64,000 nt of DNA from Rhodocollybia butyracea (lineage: Eukaryota; Basidiomycota; Agaricomycetes; Agaricales; Omphalotaceae). The stretch lies in contig JADNRY010000012.1 of NCBI GenBank assembly GCA_015501585.1, forward strand, positions 310,001-374,000, given 5' to 3'. Shown here piece by piece: positions 46,365-62,509 of the stretch; position 1 is the first letter of the stretch, and the number at the start of each line of letters is the position of its first letter. The translations under genes were made by a program, and so were the position numbers. The notes below the pieces were generated by a model, which saw only the letters and a program-made list of their open reading frames with translations, did no database searches and was not told the DNA's origin.

Positions 46365-49300
46365 TCAATCTGCGTCCTCCGGATATAACTCCTTTGCTAC
46401 CTTGTCGACAGCGGCATCGGCCTCGCCTAAAGGACCAGCTTGCTTGTTTGCCTTTTCTTCCGCCTTCTCCTTCGCTAGCTTTTGGCCCTCCTCCTTCGCT
46501 TGCCGAATTCGTTCATCCTTGGCCTCTTTCGCTCCAGGCGGAATCACTGGGTCTACGCCTTCACTGTCGACGGGGCCCGCAGGGGCCGTCGATATCTGCG
46601 CAGTCTCCGCCTCTTTTTCAACATTAACGTTTGCCTTGTCGTCCTTTGCTGTTTGACCGATATACTTTCCCTCTCCCATGATTTCCTCGACGACGACCTT
46701 GTTGTCTTTCGGAGCCTCAGGGGTAGCAGAGCTGACTAGTCGCTCTTCCTCCGGAGCCTTGGGTGGCTGTGGAATATTCTGGCTTCGAATATCTTTAACC
46801 GGGGCTTCGGCAAAGATATCCCGTCCTGGTTCAGCTTTGGGAATGTAGATGGATGTGTTTTCGTCTTGGGAATTGCCTACACATTGAAATTAGCAGCGTC
46901 AACATAGTACTAAGGGAGAGTTTTAAAAAATTCACCTTTTTTATTTGCAGCAGCCTTGTTCTCAACAACATTACCACGATAACGCTCGCTCATCGTGGTT
47001 TGAACAACCTTGACCGCTGGGGTAGGTGGTGCAGGCCCGGAATTGTATTGAGAGTACTAAAGACACCTCGTTAGATCCATATGATATTGAAAAACTCAAC
47101 TCACATCATCGAGGAAGTCATTACACGAGAAATCCCAATGTTTACCCCACTTGGCCGCTTCACAATGGCTTTTAGTCCAGGGAGTTCCATACGCTAACGG
47201 ACTGAACTTGGAAAAATTCCATATAGCCAAAACAATCAACACAGCAGCGATCTGCAGACGGATTCTAGGTCGTAGGCTTGATGTAAGGAAGTCAAACACT
47301 GCGCAACAGAGGAGAATGCCAAAGTAAAGTGCGGGAAAGTAGTGGTGTAGGAAGAGCTGACGTCCCATTATCCAGAAAGGACCATAGTGTAAAGCCCATC
47401 CCACAAAGAGGAACCCGCAGAGAGAGTCGTATTTTACAATGGCAGCTGCAGAAAAAAATCATAATGAATGACTAAAGGATATTGAATGGTGAAGACACAC
47501 TGTTATTGAAATCCTTGAAACCTCTCTTCTCTCGTAAAATCAATAACCCACGAACAGCCATGTACGCTACGATGGAAATGGTACTGAGCCACCATACCAT
47601 GGGATTTCCGATCAGGTATATCTGGCGATGGTCTTTTACCCAAAAATTCTGGGAGAAAGCATAATCCAGCTACGGAACGAGACTGTCTAATTAGATTCAC
47701 GTACAATTCCTCTCCTCAATCTCGGCCAAGAATCCGGCCTGGAGTCGAACAGATGTCTATCCGTCAATCCGGCGTTGGTGGTCCACATAACCCGCTGCAA
47801 TTCCAGGAATTTAGCGAGGAACCCAGGGAGGCGATAGTTCACTTTTGGAGCATCGGTGGGGACTGTGGACGACGTGCTTAGAAAAAGCAAACTACGATGA
47901 ACATAAAACCTTACGATCAGAATGTATCGAAGTCTCCACAAACCATAACGAATTTGCCTTGACCGCATTCTTGTTGCACGTTACCTCCTGCTGTTCGAAT
48001 CCCCACTCTGGGAGCTTGACCTTATGCGAGAATAGATAGCATCCTTGCAAGGCATGTCTTAATCTAAATTTGGTCCTTAGAGTCCTCAGTCTCTTGGTGG
48101 CTTCCCGATCTCGCCTATCACGACTAGTAATCTCGTCAATTTCCACAATCCAATCATCGTTCGCGTCACCTTGGAACCCTGGAGCACCGTATCCCGAGAC
48201 TTCGTTCTGGAAGTCAACTTCGGAGACTGGAGGTCGAACATCGTGGGAATGAAGCATCTTTTCAGTAGCGATATGCAAGAGCTTGATACGTAGTCCAGGA
48301 GTGATGTAACGGAGACCGTTAGGAGATTCTGAGATGATGGGTGGGTCAATATCTGTGGCGTTGATGATACGCCACTCGTTGTTATGATCTCGGTGAGGGT
48401 AGAGGGTAATTTGTTGCTGTTTCGAGCCTCCAGGATAAATGGAAGGGTGCGAATGTAGGTAACCTCCTTGGGTGTTGACGTGTCGAATCGTGACTTCAGA
48501 ACCAAGTGCGATATCTGAAAAAAGCGTCAGATCTGGCCAGACATCAGAGATACACGGGTGCCCACCAGCAAAGGTATCATGCATTCCCCTTCCGCTGAGG
48601 GTATGCTGGAATTCTGAGCTCATAAAACCATCTCCTTCGCCAGAGCTGGCCAAAATCAAAAAGTGAATCTGGAACATTGCCATGTAGAACAAGATGGGTA
48701 TGACGATTAAACACAGTGCTCGGGCTGTAAAGTGCCTGAGAAACAATTTCGGAGGAACTCGGATATCTGTGATGAGTATCCAGAGTTGATATATCGTGTT
48801 CAAGCCTATGGTGGCAATAGTAAACAGGCCAACCCATTTGCAGCTGACCACAGCGCCTAGCGAGAGACCAGAAAGGACAAGCCATATCCACCATGAGTCT
48901 GTGAAAGGTTTGTGCTTATCTTCGTTGCAGAATCCGACCCAAGAGAATACGGATAGGGAAGTAAAGAATATCAAAGGTGAGTCGAGTAAAATGTGCCGTG
49001 ATTGAGTGACAAGACCATTTTCGAAAGTAATGAAAAGAGCGGCAAGGAGAGATGTGGTAGCACGACAGTCGAGGGCGCGGAGAGTCAAGTAGGAAATGGG
49101 AACAGTGGCGATTCCAAGAATTGCCGGAACCATACGCATGGCGACATACGGTACGTTCTCATATACTCTATACAAATAATCAGACCAAAGAAAAGTAGAT
49201 TTCGAAAACCCGCGTACTTTCCAATATCTTTAAAATCGAAATGGCCATCATATCCAAACAAAAAAGCCGCAAAAGTAATTAAAAGTTTCGCCAATGGCGG

Positions 49301-49716
49301 ATGTACGTCCACGAAATACTGTGTTTTGATGTATCGACTGGCAAATTTTCCAAAATGAACTTCATCGAAGCTAGGGCAGAGATATCAATGAGAGTTTCTA
49401 GATGAAGTTTCTGGTAGACTCACACAACACTATTTGGCTTTGAAATCCTGTACAACCTCACCGCCGCAGCCACCAGAACCAGTCCAAGCAATAGCTTTAC
49501 TTCTCCAGAAGTTATGTTCAGTCCGCCTGGTGGAAAGTTGGATTTGGTTCTCCCTGGGGCGTAGCCTTTTGACGCTGCCTCTCTTCGGGCATCAGCATCC
49601 AAATGGTCTTGCCGTGGATGAGGAAACCTTGTAGAAGTCCCCGGCGCTGGTGGTGAGGGATATCCAGCTCCAGGAGGTGGCGAGGCTGGCCGGCGAGCTC
49701 GAAAGTTGCCAGACAT
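46365..49716 (-). CDS. PMT4: Dolichyl-phosphate-mannose protein O-mannosyltransferase, PMT4 type
   Basis: The ATG at 49716 (minus) opens MSGNFRARRPASPPPGAGYP, a disordered cytosolic N-terminus. Membrane segments with the GT39 catalytic loop follow (VVFDEVHFGKFASRYIKTQY, FVDVHPPLAKLLITFAAFLF). Further membrane helices come next, then the luminal MIR repeats (GYLHSHPSIYPGGSKQQQIT, LYPHRDHNNEWRI, HVRPPVSEVDFQNEVSGYG-like) and the last membrane block (GWALHYGPFWIMGRQLFLHH). GGSKQQQITLYPH is typical of PMT4/POMT1 and not of PMT1 or PMT2. The enzyme transfers mannose from dolichyl phosphate to Ser/Thr of membrane and wall proteins in the ER. A charged, Lys/Glu-rich tail of about 200 residues follows the last helix and ends KELYPEDAD. 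TGA lies at 46365-46367. Several introns are present. Confidence 0.9.
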
Positions 49717-50191
49717 TAGTTAGCCTGGGAAGTCGTTGTGAAAAGTAGATAAAGCCAGAAGTAAGGAAAGGAAGTTAATGGTTTGAGCAAGACACGTCGT
49801 TGGGCGCTTGATTGCTTTGGCGGTCCGAATTAGGAAATCAAATGCTGACGAGCGGCTGGTGGTGTCGTATTGCAGAATTTTCTCTAGATTCCAACTCATT
49901 GAAGTGGCACCGCTTCACAAAATCATACCAGCAGTGGAAGAAAAATAATTAATACTCGCATATTATTGAAATCTTCCTCAACGACCATTACTTCAACTCA
50001 AGTTTTTTATGAATATTTATTATTTAATCATTGCTCGTTTACGCCCTTTTGCCATCCCTTTCATTTTTTTTTGACGGTCAGGCTGCTCTCAGACCATTCC
50101 ACCTCATTCCACTCACTGAAAAGTTATACACCTGCCATTTGCCAATGTTCTGTTCTCCGGATTTATTATGTAATTGATCACACGTACCACC
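49717..50191. other. Divergent promoter region (PMT4 / Zn2Cys6 factor)
   Basis: 475 bp, AT-rich, with a T-rich stretch at about 50065-50072. No specific motif is identified. Confidence 0.4.
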
Positions 50192-53100
50192 ATGTCCGAA
50201 GGCGAGCAAGATTCAGCAGCTCACAAGAAGAGACGTCTCCAAGGCGCTTGCGACGAGTGCAAGTAAGTTTTAGTTGATCTCCTACAACAAATTCTAACTC
50301 GTTCACAGAAAGCGAAAAAGTAAGTCGCATACAGGTAGTTGACCATGATTAACGTATCTTTTAGTCAAATTATGTATGTAAATTATCGAAAACAGAACGT
50401 CACTGCTTAGTGATAGTGCTACAAGGCTGAAACACTTGTTCTTCATGTCTCGCTTCAGAATGAATGTATCATATCTCCTTAAAAAGTAGCTTGATTTATC
50501 ACTTAATAGTGCAAGTAAGTTTTAGTTGATCTCCTACAACAAATTCTAACTCGTTCACAGAAAGCGAAAAAGTAAGTCGCATACAGGTAGTTGACCATGA
50601 TTAACGTATCTTTTAGTCAAATGTATGTATGCTAAATTATGCTTCGAAAACAGAACGTCACCCTTGCTTTAGGTGATAGTGCTACAAGGGCTGGAAACAC
50701 TTGTTCTTCATGTCTCGCGTTCAGAACTGAATGTACTCATATCCTCGCGTTGGCTAAAAAGGTAGGCGTTGAGTTTATCCACGCCTTAATTTATATCAAT
50801 TTCATCCAACTCAGAAACGCGGTCCACCCCGAGGGTAAGCACTGACTTGAAGAAAGTGTTCCTACATTTCGTTAATCCACTGGACATAGCACCCCTCGCG
50901 GAACAAAAGCAATCTCAACGATAGCCAATTCTATTATATCTGCTGCACAGTCTAATTCTGGCTATGAACCTCCGTCCGAGTATGACGATGTTAAAAAACT
51001 CATTGTCGACCTCGCAAACCACATCAAGAGCCTAGATGAAGAAATCTTCGAACTGCGCCAACAGCTAATTCAACAACAGCAGCAACAAATCCGTCCCTCC
51101 CTGAGTTCAGCTTCCAATCTTTCCATCATGTCATCTCCGCAATTACAAGCACCTCCAGGATCGTATCTTGACGCCGATCACCATGCGATCGAAGGGCTCA
51201 GTGAACACCTAAGAAGGCTCAATTTCGAGAATGCCAAAGATCGTCATTTCGGGGGTTCTAGTAGTATCATGCTTGTTAAAACTGCTATCGATATCAAGAA
51301 TGAGTATACTGGAGAAGATCCTTCCCTAAACCCTTTCAGACCATTCGATGAAGAATTCGAACCAAATGTTACAGGCAATGTCAATCCAAGTGAAATTGAA
51401 CCAGATTATAAACGACCCGAATTTTGGGCTATCCATCCAGTAAGTGTGCATAGCTTCATAGCTAGGAAGGACTAGCGTAGTGATTTCTCATACAGTTTCA
51501 AATCCTCCCTCTTGACGATTCCCCGCCGTTCGTGTTTCCAGACGCAGATCTCATAGATTCATTGGTTTCCCTCTACTTTTCTAACGTGGACGTATATTAT
51601 CCAATCCTTCATAGACCTTCGTTCATTCGTTCCGTCGCTGAAAATCTCCATCATAAAGACCAGCATTTCGGTGCCCTTCTTCTGGCGGTGTGTGCGCTAG
51701 CAGCCAGGTTCTCGGATGATCCAAGGGTGTACGAGGAGTATCCAGTAGAGGCTGACAAGGGTAAACAGCCTCCGAAGGATCCTAATGCCCTCGAGCAATC
51801 CGTTGGATGGAAGTGGATCAGACAGATCCAGCCGATAAAACAAACATTCATGGCACCACCCTCTATATATGAAATTCAACTTTACGGAGTATGTTCAACG
51901 CCAAACAAATTACATCGTTGCTTACCACAGTGCAGGTATACATCATCTTCATGCAGGCTACTACTACCCCCGAAGCATGCTGGATCCTTGTTGCCATTGG
52001 AGTGAGGTTCGCGCAAGATGTCGGTGCCCACCGAAAGAAGGTAGAAAATGTGAAGCCAACACTAGAGAGTGAGTTGTGGAAACGAGCATTTTGGATGTTG
52101 TACGCCCTGGATATCTTTGTCAGCGCATTCCTGGGAGGCCGAGGAGTATATCAAAGGAGGAGTGAGCGATCCATATTGCTACTATTACTACACAGCTCAC
52201 TGAGCTTTCAACTCTTTCTGATAGCTTTGATGTTGACCTTCCGGTGGATTGCGATGATGAGTATTGGGAGACTGAAGATCCTGAAAAGGCGTTCCAACAG
52301 CCGCCTGGAAAACCCTCGAGTGCTTCGTATCAAATATGTCTCATAAACCTGTTGGACGTGATGGGTTTCGCCTTAGGTACAATTGTGAGTCTGCACTTGC
52401 CTGCCCTTTTTTATCCGACTGAACTCTCGTAGTATGCGATACGCAAGTCGGATTTGTGGACCTCGAGAGGAATGACAATGCTAGAATGGAATGAAAATAT
52501 TGTAGCAGAGTTGGACTCATCGTTGAACCAATGGGTTGACAATATTCCTGACCATTGTGAGTGTTTTCATCCCAAAGGCACTTCTTTCATAAATGCCTTT
52601 GGATCAGTACGTTGGGATCCCAATAGAGAAAATCCGGAGCATTTTCACCAATCGGTGATGATTTATACAACATATTAGTGCGTGGTTTGAATCATTTTGA
52701 TTGGTTTGTATATTGTTGACCGCCGCTCTCCAGTTGGGTACAAATCCAAATCCACAGGTGAAGAGGACCTAAGGAACGTCAGATTTACAGCCGATAACCA
52801 TTGTTTACAGACCATTTATCGCCCCTCCAGGAGAAGGGTCTGTTCTTAGCTTCCCCTCATTAGCTATATGTGCCAACGCCGCACGATCATGTTCTCATGT
52901 TATGGAAGTTCAGCGGAGACGGAATGCTGGATTTCTGGTGATGCCTAACCTTGAGGCAAGCGAAATCTGAACTCAAGAACTTGGCCTGATATTGATCCAT
53001 CTGCTTAGATGGCATTGTTTACTTCTTCAATAGTACTTCTGGTCAATGTTTACCGCGCGCGCCGAATCAGAGGACTTACAGGCTCAAAAGATGTGGAGAA

Positions 53101-54069
53101 AGAGCTTTCAGATGTTTATCGATGCATAAACCTCATAAGTATGCACGAAAAGAGGTGGCAACAGGCTGGGCGATTTTGGTGAGCATTTTGTTACGCATGA
53201 ACAACCAGATTCGGTATTCGATATATTCATCTAGCGATATCTTGAGGGAAATTATACGCATCAGTCATTTCCACCACGACAGCCAACCTACCGCGTCGCG
53301 CTCCATGAAACGTTCTAGAGATGCCGATTTCGATGAATCAGGCAATAACTTACCCTCTTCCGAACTCCCTGAACGTCAAATTGCAAGCCGTCAGCGAGTA
53401 TCTGCGGCTATGGCACGGAATCTCAACCCGATGGATCAAGGGACGTTAACACACGGGATGCACGTATCATCGACGTCTGAGTTATTTTCTGGAGTAGATT
53501 TCACTTTACCAACTCACAGCAGTGAGCTCGGGAGTCTTCCTGTCTATGAACCTTTTGCAGATTGGCCTATGCATGATTTGCCGTTCAGTTTCACGCCGTC
53601 GACATCCTTCGGCCCGCAACCTCAGTCAACATGGCCTCCGTCAGAATCACCTTCGCCTGCTCCTGTATTAATGGAAGCCAGTTCAAGATCGCGTTCACAA
53701 ACTGCTAGAAATTCAGGCCCTTGTTTCACTCACAGTTTGACGGCCTTGAGACCTCTTTAGGTGGGTAGTTACTAACGGTTTTTGGACAGTAAATTAACCA
53801 AGTCGCTATACAGGAGTCAGGTCCAATCAAGACTCATTCTATTCTAGTTTCAACACCAACGTTCCTTCTACAGAAGTTGAAACAGATCAACTACAGTTTG
53901 GAGATGTATATGAGAGTCAGGATGCAAATGCCAGGTTTTTTCAGTCTCCAGTGCAATGCATACACTTCGCTAACACAATTGACTTAGGACATTCATGGCA
54001 AAATGGGATGACTGGGGCTCGTACATTGCCAGCGTTGATGAAGTGCTGCAAAGCATGCAACGTCGATAA
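50192..54069 (+). CDS. Zn2Cys6 transcription factor with fungal-specific regulatory domain
   Basis: The ATG at 50192 opens MSEGEQDSAAHKKRRLQGAC. The zinc cluster is spread over four exons (50192-50262, 50561-50571, 50617-50622, from 50673). Joined, they give CDECKKRKIKC-x9-CSSC-LAFRTEC, a canonical CX2CX6CX9CX2CX6C. A linker coiled coil follows (DDVKKLIVDLANHIKSLDEE), then Gln-rich sequence and the fungal-specific domain (SLYFSNVDVYYPILHRPSFI, ACWILVAIGVRFAQDVGAHR, ELWKRAFWMLYALDIFVSAF, DVDLPVDCDDEYWE). A Ser/Pro-rich activation-like tail ends DEVLQSMQRR (TAA 54067-54069). Two anomalies exist: a near-duplicate of the zinc-finger exons (50256-50507) and a one-base frameshift near 52133 in the conserved LGRPxxI motif. 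It is a nuclear DNA-binding regulator; its targets are unknown. Confidence 0.82.
50256..50790 (+). repeat. Imperfect tandem duplication of the zinc-finger microexon segment
   Basis: Copy 1 is 50256-50507 (252 bp) and copy 2 is 50508-50790 (283 bp). The first 110 bp or so are identical. After that, copy 1 differs from copy 2 only by missing bases, at many sites of 1-4 nt each, about 31 nt in total, with no substitution that I can see. Copy 2 keeps the exon borders and the Cys codons. Copy 1 has lost the donor after TCAAAT and cannot encode the finger. Confidence 0.9.
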
Positions 54070-54070
54070 G

Positions 54071-54122
54071 ATAAGGCGTGTATATTTCTGTCGCGGATAA
54101 GGCGTATATATTTCTGTCGCGG
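54071..54122. repeat. 26-bp tandem repeat, two copies
   Basis: Two adjacent 26-bp units (54071-54096 and 54097-54122), each ATAAGGCGT, then G or A, then TATATTTCTGTCGCGG. They differ at one base. They lie right after the transcription-factor stop codon. Confidence 0.9.
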
Positions 54123-54529
54123 CTACAGCGGTCGGAGAATGCCCAATTAGGATCTGCCATCGGATACGTTAAAAAAGATTTGGAAGTTTCAATGACTCAT
54201 TCCGGTTACCTCCGTTAACAATTAATTGGCGCTCAAGCCGTGATGTCATTGCGGTGTTGCGGTGTCAGGATTGGTCCAGAGGCAGCCACAATAGTCCTAT
54301 TTTGACCCACATGTGCTCAATTTCATCTTTGCAAGTACCACGTTTTGCAACCTCTGCATTCCGGTGCCGTCAAAACTTGCCTGAGTATCCAGAGCGGTGT
54401 ATTTTTGGTTTCGGCAAAGTCGGCAAGGAATGATATAAGACCAGATGAAACAATGCTTTTATCGTTACTTCATTCTCCAGACGCGTTGTCCGGTGGACCT
54501 CCTTCGTATTCTCGTATATCGCGCCAGAG
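54123..54529. other. Intergenic upstream of the ABC transporter gene
   Basis: 407 bp between co-directional genes. No clear promoter motif or gene is recognised. Confidence 0.4.
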
Positions 54530-61029
<6,500 letters not shown>

Positions 61030-61176
61030 GTTGTATATTTGAGCTCAGCCACACCAACGGACTTCGATCTAAGCTCATGGAAACTGTTATTATTCTGAAC
61101 TCATTCCCCATACTGAGTTACAGGTTCTAAAATATTAATATAGCCTAGGCGCTGATTTCAAAAACGAGATTAGATA

Positions 61177-61200
61177 GGAAGGAAGGAAGGAAGGAAGGAA
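61177..61200. repeat. GGAA microsatellite (six units)
   Basis: Six uninterrupted GGAA units about 150 bp after the ABC transporter stop. Confidence 0.95.
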
Positions 61201-61702
61201 TAACCGGCGCGGTCCCACTGAGGAACAGCCGGGGCCCGCGTTATCCACATAAATATGATTGCTGATTTCTGTGGGTTCGTCCGTCAAGGCCCTTAGCCCA
61301 CGTCTGTACACGCCCAAGTACTTGGGACTTGATTGATGGGCGCTTAATGACCTTAATCCCGTTCTATCCCGAGAATCAATACAAATACTGTATGTACGAG
61401 AGAAAATTTGGCCCGTACTTACTGTTACTACAAGTTTTGGAAGTTGCTAGTCCTAGTAAGATCTGAGTAGGACTGTGCATTATCACAGGGAAGAAAATTC
61501 CAAGAAAAAAACAGTAATATTTCTCATTCAGAGTCATCCGCTTCAAAATCACTCAGGCTCCCAGTGGTTCACTAGCACCACTGGCTCTTTCTTGTTCCTT
61601 GAGAATAATTTTGAGAAAAATTAGTAGTATTTTTACATTCCACTAAGTATTACCATCTGAACTAAGTATCCGAGCCGCGCGGTTATCTAGAAAAAATAAA
61701 AC

Positions 61703-61785
61703 TATTGCGGGAGGGACTTGAACTTGGACACGTCTTTGAGCAAAAAGTCGAACATATAGCATTAACCACTTAGCCATCAGCATTT
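61703..61785 (-). pseudogene. tRNA-like sequence with intact Pol III A and B boxes (tRNA pseudogene or SINE head)
   Basis: On the minus strand, TGGCTAAGTGG (61776-61766) fits the A-box consensus TRGYNNARNNGG, and GTTCAAGTC (61723-61715) fits the B-box GWTCRANNC, at tRNA-like spacing. The D stem pairs (TGGC with GCTA). The T stem and acceptor stem do not, so it cannot be a working tRNA. A T-rich run follows about 10 nt past the 3' end. A tRNA-derived SINE or decayed tRNA gene are the alternatives. Confidence 0.5.
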
Positions 61786-62468
61786 TCTTATGCTTTATCG
61801 TTACAAAATCTTGAATAGTTCGGGTACCGGCCGGTAAATGGATTCTTCTGCCGCTGCCGATTTGTGAAATCTTGAAAACGATTGGCTAGGTCCTAAGTCA
61901 GATGCCGTAAAACGACTTAGGACTAAATGGCTTCGTTCGGGACGCACCGGCAACTTAGAATCAACTTGATTGTATGCATAGCGAGTTGAGTTTAAGCTAA
62001 GAAATGCATTTTCAGTGGAAAAATGGTGTACAGGTGACGAAGGTATATCTATATAATCTCTCTCTCTTTTCTTTTTTTTTTTCTCTTTCCCCAACTTGAA
62101 AAAACTTGATTTCCACGGCGCATGTACAGACTTAGGACATGAGCCTTCGTCAACGTCGCTTCATTCCGGGATCGGGTGTCAGCAACATAGTTGCCGCCAG
62201 ATTAAGCAGGTCTCGATCACTGGTCGGTCCGCTTCGAGCAATTCAGCCTAGCTAGGGTCTATCTCGTGAGACAGCACCCGTGTTCAAACATCTTCACGGA
62301 TATCAGTACTCGGTTGCTTTGTCTCTGCCCGCGTGGTTTGCTTCAGTTAATTTAGTAGGTCTCAGACTCTCAGGACAAGGTATGCCATGTTACTGCTTCT
62401 AAACGCAAACGTAGTCACAACGCTCGGCTCGGTATTCATCTACCCCGGAATGTTTGGCGCATAACACC

Positions 62469-62477
62469 TATAAAAAA
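62469..62477 (+). promoter_or_regulatory. TATA-box candidate of the carboxylesterase gene
   Basis: TATAAAAAA lies 41 bp upstream of the ATG at 62510, the usual distance for a TATA box with a short 5' leader. Confidence 0.5.
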
Positions 62478-62509
62478 GCGTGAACGGGCTACAGTGGCAA
62501 AACGAAGAA

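Larger units (their letters stand above)
61030..62509. other. Gene-poor interval with repeats and a tRNA-like sequence
   Basis: 1.5 kb without a protein gene. It holds a GGAA microsatellite, a tRNA-like sequence on the minus strand, a 10-bp-stem hairpin (61890-61899 with 61914-61923, GTCCTAAGTC), a polypyrimidine tract (about 62057-62092) and the carboxylesterase promoter. Confidence 0.5.

Noticed and set aside
45144..54069. Secondary-metabolite cluster around the Zn2Cys6 factor and ABC transporter
   Set aside because: A regulator and a transporter are adjacent, but no backbone synthase (PKS, NRPS, terpene) or tailoring set is present.
61703..61785. Functional tRNA gene
   Set aside because: T stem and acceptor stem do not pair, so only a pseudogene or SINE head is supported.
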